A stretch of DNA of 64,000 nucleotides from Fomitopsis serialis. Taxonomy: Eukaryota; Basidiomycota; Agaricomycetes; Polyporales; Fomitopsidaceae. Location of the stretch: contig NW_025955013.1 of assembly GCF_022376445.1 (NCBI RefSeq), positions 62,001 to 126,000 on the forward strand, read 5' to 3'. Positions 1 through 12,408 of this stretch are shown one piece after another. Below the pieces are notes generated by a model. It saw only the letters and a list, made by a program, of their open reading frames with translations, was not told the DNA's origin and did no database searches. Positions within the stretch are counted from its first letter, which is position 1. Every line of letters starts with the position of its first letter. The translations under genes were made by a program, and so were the position numbers.

Positions 1-542
1 ATCTAGAGCTGGACCACTGTGACCGTAATAACGGAGTGCTTGGCCGCAGAACGTCCCCGACAAGCCTGACCTCGTGTGGCCATGACTCGGAACGAGTGTG
101 AAACTGGCGTACCAAGACTCCGCACGCTGGGGTTTGTGCTGCGATGCATTGAGCATGACTTACTAGACTAGATAGCTACTATCGTGTTTTCCCCTCCTTG
201 GCAACCGTTCAATACGATATATCATATCTACTCTCCAACAAGCCAGCATACAACGCAGTGGCACGACTACGACGTGATGCGAATGTGTAATGCGGGTGCA
301 GACAACAGTGCATCGTTCAAAAGAGAATCCTCCAGCGCTCAAACGGTAAGTACGCGCACACGAAAGTAATCAACATTCATTGGTACTTAGTGATCCGTTC
401 CATTCAATAAGTTATAAATGCAAGAGGGCAGGGTACGCGGAGCGATATGCGAAGGAGAACCATTAAGGATATCGGCGCATGAAGGCAACGGTCATACAAT
501 AAGTAATGCTCATCCGGTCCAAACCAAGAAACAGCTCCCGTT
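1..542. other. intergenic, no supported gene
   Basis: Short open frames only, with no recognisable domain. The stretch lies 3' of the minus-strand transmembrane protein gene and probably includes its 3' UTR. Confidence 0.5.
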
Positions 543-2685
543 TTACGCCCGCGGCAGCGGGGACGGCGACTCTCCGCCCTCCGGCCCCCTCGGCGGCGCG
601 GTGGTCTTCAAATTCGTATACGCCGGCGGCAGCTCCACCGTCTCCGGCTCTCCCTCCTCCTCTCCCTCCTCCTCCGGCGGCCCCGCGTCCTCGTGCTGCA
701 CGATGTTCACCGGCCGCAGAATCGGGGGCATCCCGCTCTTCCGCGTCTGCATCGTCGACGTCGCCGAGGGCGTCCCGGGCCGCCCCGCCGCCGCCAAGAA
801 GCCCAGCGTGCTCCCGCTCTCGCGCCTCCCGCGCCCGCCGCCGACTTCCGACATCTGGTGCGTGCTGGTGCCGGTGGTGGACGGCTCCGGGTCGGGCTCG
901 GGCTCGGGGAGGAGGAACGGCTCGGGCTCGTAGTACTGCGGGAGCTGCTCCCCGGGCCGCCGCGCCCTCGTCCGAGTTAGCGCCGTGGAGGAGGTCGACG
1001 GGGCGCGTCGTAGGGTGCGCGCGCCGGCGGCGCCAGAGGAGGAGGCCGACGAGCGCGAGCGCGAGGAGGAAGCCGACGATGCCGCCGACGACGCCGCCGA
1101 CGATCGCGCCCGTGTTGGTGTGGCTGCTGCTCGGACGACCATCTCAGCGCGCGTTCGCAGCACAGCCAAGTGCACGCAAGACCCACCTGCTCGAGGATGT
1201 GGCACTACTGCCCCCGCCCCGCCCGTGCCCGCGCCGCTCGTGCTCGTGGGGTAACTGCCGCCCGCAGGATTCCCCGGCGTCGAGCTCGGCGAGTCCGCGT
1301 TGAGACAGGCCTGCGAGGACCCCTGGCCGACGATGTAGAGCCCGGAGCCGGCAGAACCCGCGCCGCGGTCGTCGCCGCCGACGAGGAGGATGGTGGTGCC
1401 GATGCGCACGGACGGCGTCCAGGTGAAGCCGTAGCCCTCCTCGGGGACGGTCGAGAAGTTGGACTCGGGGATGGCGAAGGACTGGCCGCCCGGGATGACG
1501 CCTTGGAAGCTCGGGGTCCTGTTGGGCGGGGTTAGTGTGGATTTGGGTGAGAGTGGGGCAGAACCGGACGCACCCTTGCACTTTCGCGGGGTCCCACCAT
1601 ATGCGCGTCGCGGAGCACTCGACGATCTGGCGCGCGGGGACGATGCTAAACGCGAATTCGGGCGAGACCTGCTGGGAGGAATCGTAGCAGCTTGAGTCGC
1701 TGCTGGCCTGCACCGTCGCGGCGACGCTCGTCCCGCCCGAGCCGAAGCCGGTGCTGTCGCTGACCTGCAGGCGGATCGGTCAGTTATGGGCTCACTGCAT
1801 AGTCTGTGGCTGGGAAACGAAGGCACGCATCGTGCTCGATACGGAAGCTAAGTCCACATCGTTGGGCCCCGCACAAGAGTGCGCATAGGAGTGTACATCG
1901 TCGGACGTTGGCTTTCAGTGATCCGGACACTGTGTCGCACAACCTGGGCCGCCGTGGCCAAAGTCGCGGCTGCCTGGCTCAGCGTGGCCGTCGAAGTCCT
2001 CTGCGTCCTGCGTGATCCCATGCCAAACCCGCTGGACTCCGCCTATGTGTTTGTGAAAGGCGCGGGGCTCGACGCCATGGACTTGGAGGAAGTGGGCTCC
2101 CGTAGGCAGACCCTACACACGACCCTGTTGAGGAAGGGCAGTCGTGTATGGGGCCCGATTGAGATAGAGGGTAGTTCGGCCGGCGGTGGCAAGGACTGCT
2201 GCGGACGATATCGATGTACGCTCCACCTTGACCAACTTGACAGACCGCAGTTCCGGCCGTCTGTCGTCCCGAATATATAACGCTGCGTGCCCCAGCACGC
2301 CCTTCGCACTCGACGGCATCCTCGCGCCTCCCTCGCACACCCACTCGTCCCAATGTCCTCCATTGACCACGCACCCCGATGCCCAGACACCAAGAGAAGT
2401 ACTCACCACCGCCACAAACTGCGAGTCCGTCGGGTACGGCAACTGGAAGCTCGTCTCCGTGTCAGTAAACTGCACCGCGAATATCCGCCGGACCTCCACG
2501 TTGTTCGGGAGGGTCGACGCGCCAAAGGGTATCACGAGCACGGAGTACGGGGGCGTGCCGCCGCCGCTGAGCGACAGCGAGAGGTTCTGGCATTGCTGGG
2601 GCGTGTTGGTGAAGTTCCAGGAGTAGGCGGACGCGCGGAGGCCCAGGGACGCCACAAGGGCGTAGAGCGCCGGCGCGCGGGGCAT
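543..2685 (-). CDS. single-pass membrane protein with signal peptide, extracellular beta-rich domain and PPxY tail
   Basis: Exon 1 (about 2685-2404) starts with a signal peptide (MPRAPALYALVASLGLRASA) followed by YSWNFTNTPQQCQNL, the opening of a common agaricomycete surface-protein family. I chose the second Met because it gives the better signal peptide. Exon 2 resumes near 1768 (VSDSTGFGSGGTS...). Exon 3 begins near 1519 (TPSFQGVIPGGQSF). A later exon encodes a Ser/Thr stalk and one membrane helix at about 1140-1020 (AIVGGVVGGIVGFLLALAL) ending in a run of arginines. The cytoplasmic tail is acidic and proline-rich (EPEPFLLPEPEPDPEP) and carries ELPPAY, a PPxY-type WW-domain ligand. The tail lies in a different frame from the helix, with the change between about 940 and 1005 and no room for an intron, so a small indel is likely. 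The layout resembles SKG6/EGFR-like juxtamembrane proteins. The role, perhaps cell-wall sensing or adhesion, is inferred. Confidence 0.7.
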
Positions 2686-4457
2686 ATGATGGACAGGATC
2701 TGCCACTGGGTGGTCAGACGGCGTACTCAGGCCGTGGTGCGTGCACGGTCGTCGACAGAGAGATGGAGAGGCAGGACGGTGTGGTCCGTGCGGAGGAAGG
2801 GCGACGACGGGTGGAGACTGGGTGATGCCCGGCTCGGTTACGCATGGCGGTGGCGGGGCCTGTGTGGACGAGCTGACTTCGTCGCGCGAGGCTCATCTGT
2901 TTCGTCACCAGAGCACCGACTCCCGCTCCGCGTGGGTTTCTGATCCATCCTAACCAGCCTTCTCTTCTCACGGCGCCCTGCTCTGGACTCTGGACTACTC
3001 TGTACAGGATGTCTGTCGAGATACGCACCAGTTTGCTACCGGCTGGCGAAACTTACCTGCGAAAGGGCCCCAGGTCCTACGTGGAATGGAGGAGCCAGTT
3101 GATCATCAAGTTGATATGTGGACTGAGAGGCTAGCCGGCGCGGGGCAGTGCAAGTTCATGCAGGGTGGTCTCGCTACGAGCGACGACGTCCAAGGCTCTT
3201 GCCAGTAATGGGCCAGTGAGTCATCTGCTGCTTACCCCGGTCATATTTCTGTATCACAACCCTCGCAGACAGTTGCAGATAGTACTTGTGATGATTTCGA
3301 GGCTGGTCTATATATTCGTTCGTCCCGCGCGTCTGCCCATCCTTGCTGCATAATATGCATGACATCACGCGTCAAGCCGACACAGCGACTCGGAGGTACG
3401 TGGTTGGTTCTGCTGACGGTGGCGCACCCTCGAATCCATCGACGTTGTGCAAAGTTGGGCAGGCCTTTCCGAAAGAGCGAGATAACCTTCGACCAGGGTC
3501 ATGACCGGGAGAAGAAGTCTCGGGGCCATCTTATGCTGTGCTCTGGCTTTGGAGTATGTGTTTTGCGCTCAACTGAGCAGAGTCGGGCCCTGTTTGGGGT
3601 AATGCATGGATTGTTGCCTCGCTCCGTGCTCGCGCACGCATCGATAGGTCTCCTGCGAGCTGATACAGCGCCCACGAAGGTAGGCACGAACTCATCGGGC
3701 CGTCAACGCACAGGTCCCGGGGTTCCGGGCATATCCCAAGAAATGCTTGCGTGCAAGTAGCGACCTGTCGCCGACGGCGACGCTCGTACTAGCCGCTACT
3801 GCGTAACACGGTCTCGGAGGAAGAGAGAATGTGCTCGACGTGCGTACGTGATCCACCGCGATGACAGGTGCGCGCCCGCTTGCAATCACCGCCTTGACGC
3901 GAATTTGAGCAGGTCTTTCCTTCGGTAGGTGGCTTCAGTGGGTCGTGGACTTCCACGGGAAGGCATGCTTTGTGCCTCAATTTGGTGGCTTCCGGACTAT
4001 CAAAGCGTGTCGCGTATTGCAGAGGCTAAATCAAGGGAGTCCGTGAGGGATGTAAGTGTACGACATATAGGGCGCTCCGGTATGTGCCCTTCCCCCAGAG
4101 CACATGTTTCGACCGTCAGACTCCCCGTCGTTTCCCGACTCTTCCACCCATCTCTGCCCAGCGAGCTCGAATTTATTGCACGCGTTCTATACGTAGAGCA
4201 GCAGAGGCTGACCCACACAGTAGGCCCATGTTATCAAGCAAGCGATTGCCGCGCCAACTTCCGTGGGCCGCTATTATGTCCCAACCTTGACAGGACAGCG
4301 CTCTCAGATACGTCGAAGCCGTTCCCTGACAACATCGCTCGACGGGCTCATCCTCCGACGGGAACAGCGTGGTCAGCGGAGCGGCCACGCCCCTCGGGGC
4401 ATATCTTCGTGTCGAGCCTGGCGACGGAGGCTGAGCCCAGACCCATCGCAGAGCCAG
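2686..4457. other. intergenic, no supported gene
   Basis: Separates the minus-strand membrane protein from the plus-strand CYP505 gene. I see only short, unrelated frames on both strands and no domain motif. The last few hundred bases must hold the CYP505 promoter. Confidence 0.5.
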
Positions 4458-4464
4458 TATATAT
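4458..4464 (+). promoter_or_regulatory. TATA box of the CYP505 gene
   Basis: TATATAT about 100 bp upstream of the ATG at 4563. The spacing suits a fungal TATA box with a transcription start about 30-60 bp further down. Confidence 0.55.
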
Positions 4465-4562
4465 GCACGCAGAGCCTGCGAGCTCCTACATACCCATCCC
4501 GTTTCTTCTCTCTGCCAACTGGACTACTCGCGCGGAAAAGCACAGGGAAAGCGGCGATATCG

Positions 4563-7500
4563 ATGACGGCGCAGATCCCCTCCCCACGGACGCTCCCCTT
4601 CCTGGGTAACGTCACGCAGATCGAGAAGGAGGTGCCCCTCCGCTCGTACGTCCTCCTCTCGCGCCAGTACGGCGAGATCTACCGCCTCATGCAATTCTGT
4701 GAGTCCCCCCTCTTCGCCCCGCGGCCCGATGCTGACAACGTGGGGGCGCACAGCACAGTCGACGCTCGTGGTCAGCTCGTACGAGCTCACGAACGAGGTG
4801 AGCGACGAGAAGCGGTTCATCAAGAACCCCGGCGGCGCGCTCGAGCAGGTGAGGCACGGCGTCGGCGATGGGCTGTTCACGGTATGTTGCACTCCAGGCC
4901 CAAAGCCATCATCTTGAATATATACTCGTCACAGGCAAAGCCCGGAGAAGAGAAATGGGGCATCGCCCGTGAGTCTGCGACCTATCAGATGGGGGGTAAG
5001 GTGGCGGTTGTTGATGCACCCGGCTGTAGACCGTCTCCTGATGCCCGCCTTTGGCCCGACCGCTCTCAAAAGCATGTTTGACGACATGAACGACATCGCT
5101 ATGCAGCTGATTACCAAATGGGAACGGTCAGTCTTTGTGCCATGTTCGAGTCTTATATCTAGCTGAGCTGGTGAAATCATTGTGCCTGTCAGCTTCGGAC
5201 TTCACCAGGCTCGCGTTCGACACTATCGCCTACTGCTCGATGTCACATAGGTGAGCTCAATCTCGATGTCTTCGTGAGGGCCCCACGCTGATCATACGAC
5301 GTCAGATTGAACTCATTCTACAGGGTGCGTCGTGTATACTCTAGATGAGTGTCTCTTCTGTTCTATGCCGATGCTGGGATCCACAGGAAACGAACCACCC
5401 CTTCGTGCAAGCGATGGGCGACTTCCTGGTCGAGTGCATGGGGCGCCCGTTCCGCCCACCCATCGTCACGAACATGATGGGTTACAACATCAAGTACGAA
5501 GAGGATATCAAGGTGCTTGCGGACCTTGCCAACCAGAGTGCGTATGCAGCGAGTCGCTTTGTGTCAACCCGACGCTAATGCTTGGTAGTCGTTGCGGACC
5601 GCAAGGCGAACCCGACGGAGAAGAATGATCTGTTGAACAGGATGCTGAACGGGAAGGGTTCCAAGACGGGAAAGGGATCGGACGACGAGAACATCAAGAA
5701 CAACGTGAGTGCCTACGATCGGATACAGCGCGATGTCACTCACGATAGCCCCACAGCTACTTACATTCCTGCCGGTGAGCCCAACTCATATGCAGAAGTG
5801 GTCTACTGGTAATAACCATTACCCAAAGGCCACGAGACGACTTCAGGTACCGGACGCGCGCCGAGGGCTTCTTGAGTCTTGCACTGATGAGTTGTCATCC
5901 GCAGGGACCCTTTCGTTCCTCACGTACTACCTGCTCAAACACCCCCATGTGATACGTAAACTGCGCGAAGAAGTGGACGAGGTGTTCGGCGACCGGCCTC
6001 CACAAGTCGACGACCTCGGCAAGCTTCCCTACCTCACAGGTCCGTAAGCCCTTCCGCGTGACTGGGCCACCATTGCGTCTCCTGGTAGCCGCCCATACGT
6101 GCTCACTGCTCTCACTCGCCAGCATGCCTGCGGGAGACACTGAGATTGTCGCCACCTGCGCCGTTGCGGAACGTCGAATCCGTCGATGACACGACTCTCT
6201 GCGGCGGGAAGTACGCAGTGAAGAAGGGCGAGGCCGTCACTGTGCTTGAGGTGGTCATGATGAGAGACCCGAAGGTCTGGGGCGAAGATGTCAATGATCT
6301 CTTCTTACCTATGTTGAATGCGTACTGAGCTGGGTGACGGACAGGCTGACGAGTTTAAACCGGAACGTATGCTGGAAGAGAACTTCGCTAAACTTCCTGT
6401 GAGTGCTCGATATCATCTACTACAGTTGGTCCTCATGCATTCCAGCCGAACGCTTGGCAACCCTTCGGGTATGGCATGCGTGGATGCATCGTACGTATCT
6501 TTTCCGTCCATTTGCACCGCTGCAACTTTGTGACATCTACACAGGGCCGCGCCTTCTTCTGGCAAGAAGCGCTTCTTATGGTGTCGCTCATCGCCCAACG
6601 GTTTCACCTCGTCATGGACGACCCTTCCTATGAACTGCACATCAAACATGCCATGAGCATCAAGCCCGCGGACTTCCATATCCACGTCATGCGGCGCAAG
6701 GATCGTTCTGTGCACTATGCGATTCCTACGGCAGTTTCGTCGCAGGTACCGCACCAGACAAGACAGCAGGCCCAGGCCGCTGTGGCTAGTGGGGAGGGCA
6801 AGCAGCCTATGTACGTGTTGTATGGGTCGAACACGGGGACGAGCGAGGCGTTTGCACAGAGGGTTGTTAGCGGAGCTCCTGCGCACGGTATGAAACTCTA
6901 TTCCCTGACTGTATGCGCATGCGGTGCTGAGATACGCAGGGTTCCGTGCTACTATGGGCACTCTGGACGCGTTCGCTGCCAGGCTCCCGACAGACGGCCC
7001 CATAGTTGTAATCACGGCATCATTCGAAGGTAGGCTACATCATAGTACCCACATCCGTTTTACTCAGTCTTTGTTTTGAAGGGGAACCGGCGGACAACGC
7101 TGCCCACTTCGTCGAGTGGCTCACGAACCTCAAGGGAAAAGAGCTCGCAAATGTCGCATTCGGCGTCTTCGGCTGCGGGAATCGTGACTGGGCCCAGACC
7201 TACCAACGTATTCCCACTCTGATCGACAGGTTGTTGGAGGAAGGGGGCGCGCGGAGGACGGTTCCCCGCGGTGCGGGCGATGCGAACGCAGCGGACTTCT
7301 ATGAGAAGTTTGATGAGTGGGAGGTCCTACTGTGGCAAACGATGTCAAAGGCAAGTACCTCGAATAATGCGGACAGTCGACGCTCACGGCGCTCGATAGG
7401 AATATGATACGTCTGCGGTGGCACAGAGTGCTAACCTCGCCGGAGGGCTTGAGATGAAGACGGTCGATGAGGGCACGACGCGTGCATCGGTCTTGCGCCA

Positions 7501-8930
7501 GCCTGATGTTGCGCTCGGTACGGTGATCGAGAACAGACTACTCACCGGACCTGGCGTTCCCGCTAAGAGACACTTGGGTATGTCCCTGGTCTTCATTCTG
7601 GTAGAAAAGTGTCCATATCATCTGGTTCTCCGCAGAGTTCGAGCCCCCTGAAGGCACGGCCTACAGGGCTGGAGACTACCTAGCTATGTAAGTCGGGCAG
7701 TTCCTGATGGTAGTTACCAGTCCCGATATTGACGGATATTCATAGTCTGCCTTCAAACCCAGATAGAGACGTGCACAGGGTCATCGCGCGGTTCGGTCTC
7801 TCCCCTGAACAAGAGGCAAGTGGGTTCTATACCAGCCTGGGGGGTCACTCACTTGCAGGTAGATTGTCCTCTCGTCAAACGGCTCACTCCCTTGCCAGTC
7901 GGACGGCCTATCACCGTTCAAGCTCTTCTCGCGGGCTACGTGGAGCTCTGTCAAACTGCTACCACGCGCGACCTCCGCGTGCTCATGGCCGTCGAGAATG
8001 CGCCCGCCGAGGCCCTTCAAGCGCTCTCCGACTCCTACGCCGACAAAGTTCTTGCCACCCGCCTCAGCGTACTCGAGATCCTCGAGGAACACCCCTCGCT
8101 TGCACTCCCCTTCCTCGCATACCTCCAACTCTTGCTCGCCATGCGTATCCGGCAATACTCCATCTCGTCTTCGCCGCTCTGGAACCCTTCGCACGTGACG
8201 ATCACGGTGAGCGTGCTCGACGCGCCCGCGCACTCCGGCCGCACGCACGCGTTCCTCGGAGTCGCGTCGACGTTCCTCGCAGGCATGCGGGCGGGCGACA
8301 AAGTGCAAATTGCCGTCAAGGCCAGCGGCGTGGCGTTCCACCCGCCCGCGGACCCCGCTGTGCCGATGGTGCTGTTCGCGGCGGGCTCGGGGCTCGCGCC
8401 GATGCGCGGGTTCCTGCAGGAGCGCGCGATGCAGAAGAAGGCAGGGCGCGATGTTGGGAAGAGCGTGCTGTTCTTGGGGTGCCGGAAACCCGGGGATGAC
8501 TTCTTGTATGCGGAGACGGACCTCAAGGAGTGGCGCGAGCTCGGCATCGTGGATGTGAGGCCGGCGTTCTCGAGGGCACCTGAGGAGTCGGAGGGGTGCA
8601 AGTACGTCCAAGAGTGAGTGGCGTTTCGTGATCTGCTCCCATGTCCTCTGACGCTGTCGTTCCCGAACTAGCCGCGCATGGCACGACCGGTGCGAGATCA
8701 ACGACGCGTACAAGGCACACACTAGAGTAAGTGCACACCCTCTCAATTCATGCTTTACCTCTGGGAATCTTAATGTGGCTTGACGCAGTGGATCGCGCAA
8801 GGTCGCGCAGGGCATCAAGGACGTGCTCCTCCGGATCATCAAGGCCAACCATGCCGTCGACGACGCAGAGGCGGAGGCGATCTTCGGGCGCATCACGCAG
8901 GGCCGGTATGCCACGGATGTCTTCGAGTGA
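4563..8930 (+). CDS. CYP505-type self-sufficient P450 / P450-reductase fusion (fatty-acid hydroxylase), possibly broken
   Basis: A many-exon gene for a P450 fused to its own reductase, the fungal relatives of P450 BM3 that hydroxylate fatty acids below the terminal carbon with NADPH. The N-terminus reads IPSPRTLPFLGNV. The I-helix AGHETTSG is split over three exons near 5760-5910. The K-helix E-x-x-R is in CLRETLRLSPPAP (about 6122). The heme loop FGYGMRGCIGRAF spans the intron at about 6486-6545. The FMN site SNTGTSEAF is at about 6829, the FAD site RQYSISSSP near 8150, and AAGSGLAPMRGF and LFLGCRKPGDD near 8380-8490. Two introns use GC donors (after MSK near 7351 and after PEQE near 7815). 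Two places look damaged. After KWER (about 5136) some ten expected residues before DFTRLAF are missing and the frame is lost. At about 8787 the VYVCGS stretch of the NADPH site has lost its first part, again with a frame change. Expression of a full enzyme is therefore uncertain. Confidence 0.85.
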
Positions 8931-9796
8931 GCCTGTCGCTGCAGGCTGCCTCGCGCGCGGCGCGACGTCACGGTCGTATTTCAACTACTTACTCGACGCG
9001 TTGATTCGAAAATGTTTGGTGTGTAGCCTCGTATCACGATGGAACGTCGAATCCTTGGTGGAGGGCTTGGTCTGCAAATTCGAAATGCATGTACTGATAC
9101 TGTGATGGTCGAGGATACAGTGGGACTGAACTCTGAATGAACAAGTTCCGTTCGAGCAATGCGTTGATGATCGGAGTATCCCGTGGACGCGCAAGCTAAG
9201 TAGTACAGACTGAGACTAATGGACCCTATGAGAAAAATAAACCCACGTGAGCTCGTAGCAAGCATACCGACCTACTATCAGAATGAAGTGAAGGCCGGCG
9301 GTAACTAAGGGGCGTCGACGTCAGTTTGAAACTGCATTCTTAAGACTGCGTAAATTAACGCGCAGGCGATACTGTAGCGATCAGACGAGCGTCGAGCGGG
9401 GAGAGATTCAATGCAAACTCCGGAGTCCGGCGCCCAGGCCCAGTATGAGTGCATGTACTGGAGCACAAGCGAGAGACAGCGAGAGTCATGATAAGCAGTA
9501 GCAGAGACAGCGGGGAAGGGCAGACATTCGGAGTCGAACTATGACCCGTGGCGGGTAAGAGACATCCGGGAGAAGCGTCATAGACGAGAAGTAGCGTGAT
9601 GGTTGATCATGAAAGCGTTCGCTTGACAGGAAAGGAAAGGAGATTGCCGTAAAAGGAAATCATTGTCGGAAGGAAATGAGCGCCCGTCCGTTGACTTCCC
9701 TTCCAGAGCTTGAGCTTGGACAACGAACCCTTGTCTCTGTACAGGTTGGGCAGCTCGTGCGCGAGAGAAGGAGCCCGGAGGACCTGGCAGTCTGAG
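8931..9796. other. intergenic between convergent genes
   Basis: 3' ends of CYP505 (plus) and the DUF6533 gene (minus) face each other. No coding signal was seen. Confidence 0.5.
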
Positions 9797-11551
9797 TTAC
9801 GGGCTCCCCGCATTTTGAGGCGCGTCTGCAGTCTCCGAGCCACCGACACCCGTAGCAGAGCGGGAACCCATCCACATCGCCGACACCTCCGTGTCCAACT
9901 CGATGGCCTCCGACTCCTGCGTCTCTCCGTCCGGCCGCACGGAGCCACTCCGCGTAGCGGTCGACATCGACGAATCCAACCCCGGAGCCGCGCCCCTCAG
10001 ATCCAACGTCAAACGCGACAGCAGCACCGAGTTCAGGCTGGGCGCGCCGAGGTTGAGTGAGACAGTCGGATGGAGACGATGACGAGGGACTCACATGCAT
10101 GACCATAGCTGCCAGACCTCGATGAACTGACGAAACAGGTAAGGGAGTGTGCTCAAGACGGGAAGTCTGCGGCTGCGCCGACGCACCTCGCATGTACACA
10201 GAACGCCGGCGATGTCAGTCGTCAAGTGCCCGGTGACCAGACCGATGACATTGACGACACAGAGCAAACTGCAGAAAACGTCAGTCTCTGCACTTGCCAC
10301 AAGAGTCGGCGTCCATATGCGACCCACGCGAAGTATAGCAGCGCTGGCATCACTCGTCAACGGGATGTAGATTGCGCGAAGAGGGAGGTCGTGCGTACTG
10401 TCTCTGAGCATGATATCTGTGATGATCGTTCCCCTCGAGATCGACGTGTGCTTCTTGATCCAGAACGTCTTCACAGCTGTGAGCACCAACACCATGCCGT
10501 CCGACAACAGCGACGCAGCCCGCGCGCCCATCATCACTGGTAATACCCTCTCAGCGATCAGCACGGAAAGACGTCGAATTCACATACAACTGCAATAGGT
10601 CTATGAGCACATAGCATCTGGAGAATGGTGGGTGGGCTTACCTATATATCGAATACGCAGGGCCGCTATTGAGCGAGAGCGTGCAGACTTCATACCCCAG
10701 GAAGCCGCTCACTACGGGTTGCGACTGCATGAAGACGTACTGTGCGGATCGCATGGTTAGCCAGGAGCGCCCTCGGGCGACGGAGGACGTACGGTGATGA
10801 TGACCGGGTTGGCCAGGCCGAGGAGGAGGACGGCGGCAGCTATCCATGCGTTGCGGTCGAAGATGGCATATATGCGGAGGGATGCAAAGACTGCGGGTTG
10901 CGGAGTGAGTAGCGTGCGCGAAAGCGATGTTGGGTACAGAGTATCGTCTCACCGGCGGCACTGACCGAGATGATCACTGCAAAGGAAACCTCGGTGCGTA
11001 AAAGGACCACACAGCTAAGATAAGACGTGTTATTAGACATCGCCAGAGCCGTAGGGTGATCCAAACATGAAGTCTCACCTCTAGGCGCACATTCGAAGCG
11101 TGGAGATCAGACTGGTACCCACTCGATCGAGAAGAAAGTGCTTACTGAGTTGGACTGCCATCGCCACGAGGCGCGGCTGAGCAGCTCGACGGCGGTATTC
11201 AAGACCGCGGGGTAACGCAAAAAACAGAAGAGGACTGTGATAGGCGACAGTTTACTCTTCCATATCAAGTTGACCTCACGATCGAATGTCAGACACCAGT
11301 CGTAACAACATAGTGCTGCAGCGACATGAACGATGAGCGACGATCCGCGACCATAGGCCGAACGATCGTCTACTCACTCGTCGCCGAAAAGTAGAGGTAG
11401 TTCTCAAAGTAGTAATAGAATCGCAGGAAACTGCGTGGTGGCAATAACTGTCAGTGGGCCTCATCTGCGCCGATCGACACATGCCAAGCACGTACCCTTC
11501 AACCAAACTCGCCTCCGCGGGTGTTAACGAGAGACCCACTAGAGCGACCAT
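9797..11551 (-). CDS. DUF6533 multi-pass membrane protein
   Basis: About nine short exons that join in frame. The protein starts MVALVGLSLTPAEASLVEG. After an intron come FLRFYYYFENYLYFSAT and the DUF6533 core CCYDWCLTFDREVNLIW (about 11,310-11,260), then RYPAVLNTAVELL. Later exons give SFAVIISVSAAVFASLRIYA, the helix IAAAVLLLGLANPVII, and GARAASLLSDGMVLVLTAVK. The hydrophilic C-terminus begins LLSRLTLDLR and is acidic and Ser-rich. The family is large and lineage-expanded in Agaricomycetes, with about seven predicted helices and no proven function. It is the only fully intact copy of the three or four relatives in this window, and it is oriented opposite to them. Confidence 0.8.
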
Positions 11552-11766
11552 GGGATTGACAGGGGCCCGTCAGCGCGTTCCACGGGCCTCAAGCACGCAA
11601 GCGTCCCAGTTAAGAGCGGCGTCGATGTCGACATCCCAACAATGTTCCTTGCTTCGTCCACTCTAAGGTAGAGGCCGAACAGAGGGAGTTGATAGCCGGT
11701 GGACCGTGATCTATTTTGACACGTCGGTCCTTGTTTAGACCTCCATTCCGCGTCGATTTGTTGCGA

Positions 11767-12351
11767 TCAGTGACTAGGCAGAATCGACTGCCAGAGCGCG
11801 TAGTCTTGGCCGTTCGCACCAAAGCTAGCAGCGAGCTTGCTCGCCGCAGGCCACACTGAACGAATTCTTGTTACTGCTGCATACGCCACCAAGGCAGGTC
11901 CCGTGTTATCGCCTGGCTCAGAGATGCTGCACGAGTATCGGGGCGAAGCGCAAGGAGCCCGGACAGAGCCGTATCGGCCACTTGAGAGAAGGCGCGATAC
12001 ACGTATTAGTACATATGGGGGAATGCGTGGCAAGTACGCACAGCCACCCGTGTCGTCTCGCGACGCCGCCGGGATGAACCACTCCTCCGGCCTGCCCATA
12101 CCGCCTTTGAGCACATTGTATCCGAAAAGCCCGGGAAGAAGACTAGATCCGTGCGCAGATCATCGTACTTATCCACCGCGCGACAGGCTCCAATGACGCA
12201 CCTTGTTTGACTCATGGCCCGCTGTCAGGTCGCCTTCCTCGCTCTGTCCGCTCGCGGAGATACGTTTCGCGTAGCGATTGCGATCGCAGACATGGTACTG
12301 TACAAAAGGAGCACTGTTGTTTTTACACGGTTGAGGCCTTGAGAATGGCAT
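11767..12351 (-). other. possible gene remnant, unrecognised
   Basis: On the minus strand several adjoining pieces look protein-like and can be linked by GT-AG sites: HVCDRNRYAKRISASGQSEE, then YDDLRTDLVFFPGF, then VLKGGMGRPEEWFIPAASRD, then TRIRSVWPAASKLAASFGAN. I do not recognise the family. The stretch sits just downstream of the MYND gene and could be a separate decayed gene. The sense of coding rests only on composition and splice-site spacing. Confidence 0.25.
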
Positions 12352-12408
12352 GTTCGGGATGACTGTATGCAGGTGGACAGACTGCGCCGTACGGCAGCGC
12401 GGCGTGCC

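Noticed and set aside
506..1303. Long plus-strand frame of about 265 codons rich in Ala, Arg and Pro
   Set aside because: It is the antisense shadow of the GC-rich membrane-protein exons, which carry a signal peptide, a membrane helix and splice sites on the minus strand.
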